Source of the DNA: Lonicera japonica
Taxonomy: Eukaryota > Streptophyta > Magnoliopsida > Dipsacales > Caprifoliaceae
Reading direction: 5' to 3'
Assembly: GCA_021464415.1 (NCBI GenBank)
Contig: CM038469.1
Coordinates: 64,585,650 to 64,649,649 of the forward strand
DNA: 64,000 nt
Positions 10,953 to 23,800 of the stretch are shown piece by piece; position 1 is the stretch's first letter, and every line of letters begins with the position of its first letter. The notes under the pieces were generated by a model that ran no database searches, was not told the origin of the DNA, and saw nothing but the letters and a program-made list of their open reading frames with translations. The position numbers and the translations under genes were made by a program.

Positions 10953-11101
10953 TTAAAGGTTCAACCTTTCTCACGCATATCATCTGTCATGGGAGCTATT
11001 TTTAGTTTTTTCATGCTGCATTTTTTCCTTCGTTAATAAGGTAAATACATACTTTTACACTACGCTATTAGCCTATGCAACGAAGTTGATCTTATATCTA
11101 A

Positions 11102-11135
11102 CTAGGGTATGCCCGTGCCTCCGGCACTATTAAAA
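11102..11135 (-). mobile_element. Candidate Helitron 3' terminus
   Basis: On the minus strand a small hairpin (GTGCC-GGA-GGCAC) is followed by GGGCATACC and then CTAG, with a T immediately after. A short GC-rich hairpin about 10 nt before CTRR, inserted in front of T, is the hallmark of a Helitron 3' end. The element would extend to the right of 11102; its 5' TC end was not located, so the length is unknown. Confidence 0.4.
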
Positions 11136-11621
11136 ATAATTATGATAATTAATAGATGAGTTACTATTATACATTACTATATATATTGTAACAATCGTAA
11201 TGAAGTTTCCTCTAACATTAAGGTGTTGGGTTAGTATGATTTGGTCAAATTCGAGTTGGGAACAAACTAACATGTTTAATAAACGGATCATGTCGAGTTA
11301 GTATAGATAACATGATTAACCTAGAATTGACATGTTTAAACTCAGTTAGACAGATGAAACAATTCTTATTTATTTGGGTAATGATATTAGTACTATACAA
11401 AAAATACTTTAACACTTTAAAATCATCTTTAATAACTAAAAAGTGTCCCAAAAAATTCATATAAAATATCATTAAAAATAATGTTAAATTATTAGAATAT
11501 TTTTGGGAAGGGCTAATATCATTACCTTTATTATGTAATTTATTTTAAAATGCATATTTGACACACAATTTAATTATATTAATTTAGTGATATCGAGAAA
11601 TATAAATATTACATTAATGTT

Positions 11622-11716
11622 TGACCAGCTGCCGCCACGCACTGCGAGATGGGATTAATCCAGGTGCGCGAAAGCCAGTCCGGATACCCCGTGAGGTAAC
11701 TCTTGAACAAAAAAAA
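11622..11716 (+). mobile_element. 3' tail of a SINE/LINE-like retroposon
   Basis: A GC-rich block with GATGGGATTAATCCAGGTGC followed by GCGAAAGCCAGTCCGGATACC and then an A-run resembles the 3' end of plant SINE/LINE retroposons. The upstream body is not recognisable. The GC content contrasts sharply with the flanks. Confidence 0.4.
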
Positions 11717-14235
11717 TCATGTTAATTATAAAATTATTAATTTGTACCCTGCTTTACACGCAAATATACTTGGTCATCCCCCATCTCTCTCTTATTCTCC
11801 CCTTTTTCTCCCTTTCTTTCTCCTTGTCTTCGTGTGTAGCACAATCAAATTTTAAAAATGATTTTTTTAAAAAAAAATCAAGTAAAATTTTAGAATCGTA
11901 ATTAGGATCTTTGAATTCAAAATCCAAACACACATTAACCTGACATAAAAAAATTTTAACTGAAAACCTAGCCATTAAAACCCCAAAAATTTACAACCTC
12001 CACCACATCACACTTCTTGATCCCCACCTCACTGTAACTCCACCCATAAAATTCATAAACTTCGATCAATAAATCCATCTTCAACAAAAACGAATAATCC
12101 AATTAAATAGCGTCGACAACCACTAAAACAAAGTAAATAGGAAAAATGTAAAGAAAAAAAAATTGAGCAGGGTAACAATTAGGGGGAGAATTTTGTGAAG
12201 AGAAGAAAATTTTAGAAAGAGAGAAAGATAGAAAGGATATCGATGAAGATTAGGAAAGAGAATTCTATCAAAAAAATTTCGAACTTTAAAGAAAGAGAGA
12301 GTTGGGCTGTAAGTCATAGTGAAAAAATAAAGAAAAATGAAATTGACCTAGATAAATTTTGCACCACTGGATTTGTTGGAATCACTTATAGCCGCACAAT
12401 TATTATTATGGAACCACTTATAGTCGCACGATTATTATTATTATTATTATTATTATTATTTTCCTTTTTAGCATAGGTGAAAAAATGAGTCATATTATGA
12501 TTATTTGTCAACTAAACAAAAATTTTAGCGATATAATATTTAGATTTAAAAACCAACTTCCTTGTATTTGTTAAGCAAACACAATATTTTAAATTATTGT
12601 ATTTTCAAATATGTAATTTTTGAATATTAAATTTATGAATTGTAAAGCTAAATCCAATTCTGCAATCTAAACGCACCCTAAAAGAAAATAGGAAATAAAT
12701 TAAAATGGAAGTAAATTTTGATTAGGAATCTAAATTAATACAATTATAAATTAATTTTAATTGATAGGTATACTTCTAAATTTTGAAAAGGGTAATATTA
12801 TCAAAATTTGTTCAAAATTTTCATAAGTTAAGGCTGGATTAATCGTAAGATATCGCTGATAGAAACAAAACCACGCTTGTCATAATACTTATATAATCCA
12901 CTGAGGGCCAAAATCGTTACAATCTTTATATGATAAGCACATATAATTTATGTGTATGATATCTTTTGACACATTTCCTTAATCATACTATCAAGAAAAA
13001 AATTCCATCATGTACATTGCTTGTCTTTATTATATTAAAATAATTTTACTAAATTATTTGACAGTCACATTATGCCATCTCTTTTAAGTTGTATTACTAA
13101 TTTCACTGACATATTATGCATATAATAATTTTACATCTCATGACAGTCATATTACTGATTATTCGTAATATGTCTGTTTCTTAAATGTGTTTATGTTTGT
13201 AAGAATATGAATTATTTGACTTTATTCAAAAATGATTATATTTCATCTAACTATTACCGTTCATTTATGTTGGAATATTGTGCCATTACAAAATTGCTTA
13301 TTCTTTGGTTATGTATATTTATGACTTTGCTCTGAAACACAATTTATATTGAATAATAATATGTATGCCGATGTTTAATTTGACTTTAAGTCAATTTTAA
13401 TTTGAAATGGTTTTTTAATTTGAATTTCAAAATGTAAAATCTATAATAATTATCTTAGTTAATCTATGTTGGGCTAATTTTTAGGAGTCATTTAGAAAAT
13501 ATAGAAAATCACAAAAAGGAATAAAAATAATTTTAAAATATGGAATATCAATTATCCATAACTTTGGGCCGAATACTAATTATGAAAGTGAAGTGGGCCA
13601 GATACCAAACAATTCAAAAATCTTGAATAAAGTAGATTGAATATTATTTTTACACTAAAGAAAAAAGTCACTTATCTAAATCAAAAACGATAACACCTAA
13701 ATCTCGGTAATGCACCACACAAATATAATCCAAATTGACATATTAACATGTCTAACTACATGATGTCCACACCTTAAGATTAGTTTAATAAAAAAATGAT
13801 TGAAAAAAAAAGATTACTTACATATGGCACGAAATATGTAGGGATTAACCTCATTCTTTTTTATTCATTTTCTCACTCAAAAAATGTAACTTAACAAAAT
13901 TAATTGAAATAAAAATTTACAACATTAAAACAAAAATTGATTAAGACAATGTTGTAAGGAACATATTGTAAACTGTTAATTCATGAATTTGAGCTTGCAC
14001 AGCATAAATTATGAATTTTATATTTATCAAATAAAAACTTATTTTATCCTAGGTAATTGTAAGAGTTTTTAAACTTGAGTTTAAAGCATAAAATAAAGAA
14101 AGAAAGAAAGAAGATGAAGTAGCTCTTAATAAAGCTAAAAAATTGAAAAACTTGAATTGTATTTATGACTTTTGTATTTATCAAATAAAAACTTATTTTA
14201 CAATGGACTATCATAAAATTTGTTCTAGACATTTA
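11717..14235. other. AT-rich intergenic DNA without recognised genes
   Basis: Open frames here are short and composed of low-complexity A/T DNA. An ATT microsatellite occupies 12430-12462. A near-repeat of TTTATCAAATAAAAACTTATTTTA appears near 14022 and 14177, indicating a small local duplication. Nothing else could be assigned. Confidence 0.5.
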
Positions 14236-14245
14236 AAGAGATTTA

Positions 14246-14583
14246 GTACTTGTTTGATTGAGATTTTAAAACATATTTTTTAGATAAGTTTTTAGTAAGT
14301 GTGAAATTAAGTTGAAAAGTGAATTTAATTTTAGTTGGAGTTTTTTTCAACCAATTCAAAAAACTCATTAAAAAAAAATTCAAAAAATAGTCACAATGGT
14401 TCTTATTTTATAGATCTCAATAAGTAGATTTCAAATATATTTTTTTTATCCTATTTCGATTTTTGAATTTAAAATTATGGTGTTTTAAAAATTTTATGGG
14501 AAAGAAAGTAAAGTGAAGTAAATTTTGGGAAGTGTGAAGTAAATTATAAAAATTTGATTTTAAAATTTCAACCAAATACCACC
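14246..14583 (+). mobile_element. PIF/Harbinger-like MITE, copy 2
   Basis: TTA flanks both sides (14243-14245, 14584-14586). The left end GTACTTGTTTGATTGAG pairs with a right end whose reverse complement is GGTGGTATTTGGTTGAA. The interior matches copies at 4549-4920 (inverted) and about 54433-54780 (same orientation). It lies about 260 bp upstream of the RRM gene start codon. Confidence 0.65.
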
Positions 14584-14841
14584 TTAATAATTATATTGTT
14601 AGAGAGATAATAAATAAAATAAAAATATGTTGTATAAATGAAAAAAAAAATATTTTTCACTTAAAATACTAGTTACATCAATATCCTTAATTTGTATTAT
14701 AGATGTGGTAGTGCGAGTACGCCTAGGGAAAAGTAAAATAATATAAAAAAATATTTAATTGGTGTTGACAATATTACTCCTGTTTTAGAGTCAGAAAGGT
14801 GTGCAGCGAAAAATTGAAATTTCATCGGCGATTAGAGAGAA

Positions 14842-17800
14842 ATGACAATAGACGACGATAACTCTGTATACGTAGGCGGGATTCCCTACGACACTACCGA
14901 AGAAACCGTTCGCAACGCCTTCGATTTATACGGCCACGTTGTCGCCGTCAAGGTATATCTATATATATACATACATACGTATGCCTATTATATATATATA
15001 TATATATTTAGATTAGATTATTTAATCGACGTTTGGTGATGGTGTGTGTATATATATATGTAGGGTTTGTGTGTTAGCGTATTTTTTCTCTTTCTGATTG
15101 TTATTCCCTAATTTGCTTTCTGTAGACACTATAGTTAGTTTACTAAAGAGCAATTCAAATCATCCCAAAAGAAAAGCCAAAAAAAAGAAAAAGAAAAGAA
15201 ATGGAAAATGCTTCAATTTTTGTACAATAAATTTTTTTTTAGGAACTGACGAGATACAAGTGAACCCGTGGGACAAAACATTTTTAATTTGTTGTATGCA
15301 TTTCTTTTTATCCAATTGGTGCCATTATTATTTGTATAAAAAATTAAGTTTAGCATCACTGTTTGCTAAATGCTAAATCCTCCCAAACTTGGTGGCTTGC
15401 TTGAAATATTGGGATACCTAAGTATTATTCATTTGCTTCAGGAAACAATATGGTGATCTAGGAAGTAGTCGTAGTGCTGAATTTTGATTTGTTTCTGTGG
15501 GACCTGAGAAGAAGAATAAACCTATGATTAGGCTGATGAAAAAATCCTATGTGGAAATTGACTTAGGACTTAAGAGAGTAATGCTTCATTAGTTTGGATA
15601 GATGATAATTTTGATCAAAGAGTAGCACTGTGCGGAGTTGAAATGAATTACTACGGCTGCTTTTTCAATGGAAGAACCAAAACATGAGATTACATCAAAG
15701 AAAATTCTCCGCTGGTTCTTCCCAGCAGTCGTAATCTTCTAAATTACCTTGCAAAAGAATGAATTCTTGTTTGATACTCCCTATATTCTAAATTAAGAGT
15801 CCATTTTGAATTTTCCGACTATTTTAAGGATCCACTAATTTCAAACTAAGCAATAGTTGAGAACACAACTTGTTAAGTATTGTGGAATTCAGTACATTGA
15901 TTATGTCCTTAAAAGAAAACTGGACTTTAATTTGGGATATCCCAAAATGGAATAATGTACTCTTAAATTGGGACAGAGATACTATGTTGGAAGTGAATCT
16001 TATTTGGTGCGTATGACTTTTGGGTCGAGCGTTGTGGGATTGGCCTTAAAAACAGTTTAGTTGATAAGAGGCCAATGGTGTAAAATATTAGCCCCACCTT
16101 ACTAATAGCCTTGTACCACTGCTCTATGTTTTATGGGTTGAACTGTTATTTGCCTGGAAAAATAAAAAAACAGAAGTTTAGAATTGGGAAGAATTTCCTT
16201 TTGGTTCACTTTGAGGTTAACCTGACCTTCATGAAAGCCAAAACAAGCTCTCTATGTTTTCTGAAAATCCAACTTAAATTTTGTTAATGTTGGAAATCAG
16301 GGTTTTATTATTTATAGCAGTAGATTTTATTTATTGGGTCTGTCCTTTATTATGTGTTTCCTTTTTTTTTCCCTAGATTGTTACCTTAGGGTAAGGTTTG
16401 TGTCCTATTCGTACCCACCTTTGGGAGTCTATGTAACATGCAATTATCAATACAATTTCATATTTGAATGTGTTATGTTAAGACTTGAGATATACCTCAG
16501 AATTCAAAATAGTGGACTGCCCATTACACTCCAAACTACCCACTATTTTCCACTAAAAACCCACTAATAGTCGACTAAATCTTCAACCCTAAAGAATTGG
16601 GCTAAATAAAACACATTAAACCAAAACACATAACTGAGTTTTGCCACCTAGCAAGAAAAATACACATCACTCCGTGCAATGTGGAGCATTTGCTTGAGAA
16701 ACTATTGACATCCATAAGCCCCATCTTGGCCATTGAGAAACATTTGCGCATAACATCCCTTCCCCCTTTTGAAAATCCTTGTCCTTGGTTAAATCGGCTA
16801 GGATCCCATAGACCTATATAACATTGTTTTCTTTGATTATCAAGAAATTTTGTTTTTCTTCGATAAATCCAGCTAAGAGATTGCCAGCAGGGCACTTCGG
16901 AAATTTTAGTGTGCCTATCCAGACATTTTGATAAATGTGATTTTTTTCCTTTGATAAACTTTAGTTGATGTTTTTCTTCCTTGATGGAACCTGTTCTTTC
17001 AATGCAAAAACTGAGGCAGTAGTGGCATAAGTTGATTAACAACCGACATATTTGCCATGGTGGTAGTTTTGAACTCTCTTACAAGCCTTTGACTTGCGTC
17101 TATGTCTACGCACTTCAAATTTTCTCAAGTCTTTATGCATTATGAGACCTTGACCCCAATGCTGAACCCTTCTGATACCATTATATTATGTGCCCAAGAA
17201 AACATAAAATCAAAAATATAGAAAGGAGAAGAAAAACCTGCATCACCTGCCGGGAGTGGGGGGTGAAATTTCACTTGTGTTGCAATTTGAGGTGAACCTG
17301 CCCTTAATGAATGCCAAAACAACACACTGTATTTTCTTAAAATACAACTGATGTGTGGTTGATTGACTTGCATAAAAAAGAATTGGATTCCGTGACTCGT
17401 TTTTTGCCTGGAAAAACTTTCCATGATAAGCATAAACTTAGGGTGAGTGTAGTTTTCGAATTACTTGAAAAATGACAAAAATATTCTAAACCAAGTTGTC
17501 AAAGTTACAATCATACATCTTAAAAAGATGGAAAATAGAAAATCTAGAGATTTTTCCATCACAATTAAGTGCAATCAAATACACTCCAGTTTTTATTAAG
17601 AGATACTGTTTAAATAGAAGTTCACATTACTCCCTACTTCTCCTAAACTAGAAACCTAAGGCACTCATATTTAACTACTTTCACGCTCTAAAAACATAGG
17701 GCTATAAAACACAATAGACCAAGACAAATCTAAATTTACCACCTAGCAAAATAATATAAACATCACTCGACAACATGGATATTGTGAAGACCATTATCAT

Positions 17801-20800
17801 CCATGAGCTCTATAGCGAAACAGTGGCACAAGACACTTATGTCCAAGCAAACTTCTCTTAATTTATCTCTTATTCTTATTACTTCATCTTCTCAAAGATG
17901 TACTACTTTTAATTCTGTATCTTCTTATCATATTATATAGATGGTAAAATTCCCTACACCACTCACATTGTGCCATGTGGCAGCTAATTAATGCATTGGC
18001 TATGAAGCACAAACACAGGTATGGGTGTCTTACCCGGTACCGGTACGAGGTACGGGTACAGCAAATCTTAAGAAACTTAGACATGGGTATGACGAGAGAC
18101 ACGTTTAATAAATAAATAAATATATTTATATAATAATATGCATTATGCAAACTCATATCCAAAGAACACTACAAACAAGTAAAATTTAACAGCACTTAAA
18201 ATAAACAAGACATATCTGCAAGAGAAAGGATTACATCAAATAGAATAGAAACCATAGATCCAAATACAAAAGAAAAAAACAGAAAAATAAGTGCAAGACT
18301 GCAAACTTAAATAAAATAGTTTAGTTGTCGCTCCTTGTTTCTTAATCACAGGAAATTGTCTCTAGCTTCTCTAACATCTTCTTCTTCATCTCCTAAAAAC
18401 ATTTCATCCAAATCGGGTTCGTCAAGTGGCAAATTTGCGATCTCTAGTATCCTAGCACCATCAAGTGAATTAAATTCATCACCTCCACCCCCCACATCCC
18501 ACATCTTGCTATGTCCATCTTTGTAATGATTAGAACTCCTAGAAAGAAGTCAAAGATTGCTGTGCACGTAAACTAAGTCCTTAGCTCATTTTGTAGTCAA
18601 CTTTTTTCTCTTCACAGAATTTATAGAAGAATATGTACTCCAATTTCTCTCCGAACACGATGAAGAAGGTAGACGAAGTAGCTTTGTTGCTAAGGCTTGG
18701 AGAATGGGAGTATTAGGTCCATGGACGACCCCCCATAACTTTGGTTCAAGAACCCTCTATCATATGTAGAACCATGGTCGTTAAACGATCTATCAACGGA
18801 TGAAAACCTTCCAAATTCAATATTAACCATTCTACGCTCCTCGGCATTTGGGAACAATTTAAGTATGCACTTTTTTCCTTCTGTTGAAATTTCTAAATCC
18901 TTATTGGGTTCAATTCGGTTATGACCCGCACTAAGTCATTGGTGGTTATAATACCTACAAGTAAAACTATATACAAATAAAAAGTAAAACTATATATAAA
19001 TATAAATAAACATGTAAATAATTAATGATGTACCTAGGGTTCAACGAATGGGCCAAACAGTGTAGTGGTGTGTTGCTTTTGGACCACCGACTAACCAAAA
19101 TGGCGTGCACATCCTCATAAAAGCTTGACTCCTCATTGTCTAGCTTCATTTCTTGTTGATATATAGCCATCTTTACTTTCTCAATTATGCAACCACACAA
19201 ATCATACACCAAGTGAAGACAAGACTCATCTGTATTGGTAATTCTTAGCATCTCATAAATTGGCTCGGTAAAGGACAAGATATAATCAACTTTATCTCAC
19301 CACAAGTCATTCAATACTTTCTCCTTTATAAATTAGGCCTTACCGGGATTGTCTTGTTTATACAAAGTCTATTTATCTGAAATGACCAAGCTTTGAAGGC
19401 CTTCTTTTACAAGGTTAAACCTCTTGAGCATAATTGATCACCGAAGAAAACCGGGTATCCGCAATAGCAAGCATCTTCAATTTCACAAATTGATTATACA
19501 AGTGAAGCCTCATTGAATGAGTTGTGATGAAAACCTTGATGACCATTGCATCCATCGCAATTTCTGTGATCTAACTACATTCACCATACATAATGGCATT
19601 TGCTTCGGTGTCCTTCGTCGCACAAATGTTTTTTAAAGCAAGATTAAGAGTGTACAACACATGGTGTCCAAAAGACTTTTGGATACATATCCTCAATAAG
19701 AATTCCCGCCGCATGACACACCAGAGCATTATCCGTTATCACTTGAACTACGAAATCGGGTCCAACTTCCATGATTGTTTCTTTTATCAAGTTAGCAATA
19801 AAGAATCGGTCTTTATATTCACCTTGACAATTAACCGCCTTCAAAAACATTGGTCCAGCTTCATTCAGTGTTATAAAATTAATTAAAGGCTTTCTTTGAG
19901 GGTCACTCCATCCATCATTGACAATAGTAACCCCCTTGTTTTGTCCATTGTTGTTTTATTGGTTCCAATAACCTTTTAACATTTTCCCTCTCTTTCTTTA
20001 GTAAAGTAGTCCTCAAGGAATTGTATCGGGGGGGCACAAAACCATCAAGATTGCTTAGCCACCATTGTAAATGCTTTCAAATAGTGAGGATTTCTTGCGA
20101 AGTGAAATGGCAAGCCCACAGAATAAAACATCCTTGCAATCTCTTGTCGCAATTCTTCTCGAGCATTCATGTTAAATGCCTTTTCAATTGCCGAATTTCT
20201 AGTCGCCTTTCTTTTTTTGGTTTCAGACATATTTTCCATAAATCCAAATAAAGCTCCACCAATAGTTCCTTGAGATTAACATGGCAAAGGGACTTCTTTA
20301 GCTGCTGAATTTTTTACCCTCAAGGAAACTTCATCAACTTTTCTTTTTAACTCGGCCAGTACACTGTCATTGAACTTCGAACACTTCTTAATTCCTCTCC
20401 CAACAATTCTTAGCAAATGGCCTGTTACTTTAGAGTAAGAGCCCTTGAATGTCTCACCACAAAAATTGCATAAGGAGGAGTAATTCCCTCCACCCCTAGC
20501 TGATTTTTCTAGCCTCGTAACATGTTTCCACAATGGGATATTATCATATTGAGTATGAGAGGATACAACAGCAGTAGACGCAGTGCTACTACCTGACAAA
20601 GCATAACCAAAATTTTCCATACCCACCTTTATAATCCAAGAAAAAGAACCCAATATTAAATAAAACTATTTCTAAATTAATTAAACAAAAGGGAAGAGTA
20701 TAACCAAAACTATTTCTTTGATTCTTTCAAAATCTGAACAAAGAAAATTACAAAGCCAATTACGAAAACTAGAAAAGCAGAACTGCAGAAGGGAAGAAGA

Positions 20801-23800
20801 GTAGAAGACACATTCGTGAGTCTGTGAGTGAGAAGACCGAAGAAGAGAGAAGGTTGACGACGATGATAGAAGGCCGTTTGATTAGCATAGAGATGTGAGA
20901 ATGGGTTTGAGCGGCGTGACCTAATTTTGTCGATCGTTTATTTGGGAGATCTCCTCTGTTAATATACTTTTTAATTAATAAAAAGACACCTAAAAATATT
21001 GCATATTATAAATTGACCCCCTTAGTTTTTTTTTTCCATCCATCCGCGTGTCGAGTATCGTACCCATACCCATTTTAGCCGTATCCACTGATATTTAATA
21101 ATATTTTTATTGGACATGCCACGTGGAGTGTCCAAGCCGTGTCCTACCTGTGTCTGTGTCTTTCGCGTGTCCACATTGGTACCCTAAAAAAATGGAGTAC
21201 CTGTGCTTCATAATGTATTGGAATTTGTTCAAATTCTCCTTTTATTACTTATTTATCATATAGATGGTAAAATTCCCTACATCACTCACATAGTCACATT
21301 GTGTCATTTGGCAGCTAATTAATGCATTGGAATTTGTTCCAATTCTCCCTTTACTACTTGTTTGTAAAACCAATCTTTAACCGTCATGCTCCACTTCCCT
21401 ATAGTAATTACCTGAATGAATTGTGTATCTAATGTCTCACGATCCGCTAAAGTTTCCTCTTCTACATGAGTCACATTTTATTTTGTCAATTAAATGAGTG
21501 ATAATATCTCTCCATCGGTTCATTCTCTTGCTCACACATAGTAACAGTATATATATATGCCCCCTTTTTGATAATAGATCATGAATCCATTTATTTTTTC
21601 CATTTCAATTTTTCACATCATATCATATTATATAGATAGTAAAACTCACTACATCTATCAGATTGTGCCATGTGACATTTCAATAAATTCATTTACTTTA
21701 TAATGCTCTCTTTTATCCCCTCTTCCTTGCTATTTTAAAAATCCATGTATTTATATAATACTATCTTTCCATATTCTTTGACGTTTGCAATTTAGTAGTT
21801 GTCTGTTCATCTACTCTATAAACCGTTACTATATTTTTCTCATTAATTGATACTTATGATTGCATTGATCTTAATTCTCAATCAATTTGTCGTTTCATTG
21901 CAATCATTTTATGTGTATAAAGTATAAACATATGTAAATTTTTCCCATTAACTAATATTTATGATTCCATTGATCTCAATCAATGTGCCATTTCAACACA
22001 ATCATTCTATGTGTGTATGCATATCTCGCTCTATATATATACATTGGCTTGATTTATTGACTAGGGTCTCCTCTATTTATCTAAGTGCCCTTAATTAGTT
22101 TGAAAAGGGTTAAATTCTATATATTTCCAATGAACTACTTCTTTCTTTCTTTTTTCTAATTTGTCTACTATTTTGTTGATTTGTGTTGGTTTTATTTCAA
22201 TGTACTTTCAACCCTCCTTTATTCTAATATTTCAATGTACTTACAACTCCCTTTACTATAATATTTCAATGTACTTTCAACCCCCCTTTTCTCTAATATT
22301 TCAATACAATCATTCCTAAGTGGAAAATATGTATTGTTTCCATGCAGTGATGAAACATTTTCAACATTTGGTGTTTGATTGCCTGCCTTTTTTTTATATT
22401 TATTTAGGATTTTTTTGCCTTTGAGATCTTTTCTACCTTATCTAGAATTCGTTTTCCTAGGTGGAGGGTGGGAATTCAAGTTCCTAGAAATGTGCATCAT
22501 TTACTTGAACCATGAAATTAGATGGAATTGGAATTGCCTAGTTAGGCAATCAAACACTACCAAAAGATGGAGAAGTACATATTTTCAAGTTTTGGAAAAC
22601 TTTGCCAATCAAAACACCTTTTGTATTCAGTATACAACTGTAGGAGTTAACTAGCATGAAAAACCTCATATATCCCATCCTGAAATAAAGAAAAAAGAAG
22701 GGACAAAGGCTGTTTGAACATTTTATTGGCATTAACTTTTCATTGAAGAAGTAAGAAATCATTCTGGTAGGGGGTTAACAACTATATAATAAACTGCAGT
22801 TAATTTTTACTGATTCTACGGCCTGATTTTGCTTAATATATGATGTTCGAAGATTCTTGTAGTTCAGGTGGGTTTTATTCTTTCCACTGTGGTCAGCATC
22901 ACTGAGGGTGCATTCAATTGGTGTATATATGGAATTGCAATATATTTCCATAGAAAGCAAAAACTTAGGGTGGTATTAGTTTCTGCAGTACTTGGAACAT
23001 GAAAAAATCAGTCATAACCATGTTGTAACACTGCAATTGATTCCATGAAATTATGCAATCAAACACCGGAAAAGATGGAAAGCATTATATTTTTAGCCTT
23101 TTCTATGGAAAAGAAGTGTTCTCATACATACCATAAAAGAATCAAGATCATTGTCTCTTGAAAAATATATTATGCAACATCATCACAAAATAGGTAGATG
23201 ATAACATAGTCTACACTAACATAGGAACAGAATTGGTGCTTTGGGGCATAGGTGTTCCATTAACACCCATTTTACATATATAAATATGTTTCATATAGCA
23301 TAACCTTCTTTTATTTTCCTTCAAAAAGTTTTAAGGAACTACGTATGTAATAAGACTCGAACCCCGCCACGCTACCAAGACAAGATAAATTGGTTCCCAT
23401 GAGACACTTCTTATTTTGTTTCATTCTGAATTGTCTATGCTTACCAAATACATAACACGTGCACAATAATCTACTATATATTTGTGGATTAGATTATTTA
23501 ACATATAGCACAACATGTTATACAAACCGTGTGATATATAATTTATATGAATGCACACACATTTTTATGCACATAAAATAAATTATGTACCCAGCACCCT
23601 TGCCTGTTACCCCATATTAAATTCTTTTTTATGTGCTGCTCTTCCAGATAAACAAGGACCATGGAACTGGGGGGAAATGCTATGGCTTTGTTACCTTCAC
23701 AAATCCTCGTTCTGCGGTTGATGCCATCAATGACATGAACGGCAGGGTATATCTATCTCGTCTCGGAAATATGCTTATGTAGTACTTACACGTGATAATA

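Larger units (their letters stand above)
14953..23647 (+). other. Giant first intron of the RRM gene
   Basis: The donor GTATAT follows AAG at 14952 and the acceptor CTTCCAG ends at 23647. The 8.7-kb intron divides the RRM between the beta-alpha half and the RNP1 half. It contains a Stowaway copy (15777-15979), a TRIM-like retroelement (16144-17835), a hAT relic (18000-21213), tandem host repeats around the hAT, and further unassigned repeat DNA at 21.3-23.6 kb. All other introns of the gene are below 1.4 kb. Confidence 0.85.

Noticed and set aside
10776..11036. 86-codon frame through palindrome array 1, similar in wording to a frame in array 2
   Set aside because: The shared peptide phrases (CRGK, TxDMS) follow directly from the shared palindrome DNA. 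No start context, conservation or domain supports a protein.
16602..17042. 146-codon minus-strand ORF inside the TRIM-like element
   Set aside because: It crosses the LTR/internal border and shows no gag or pol features.
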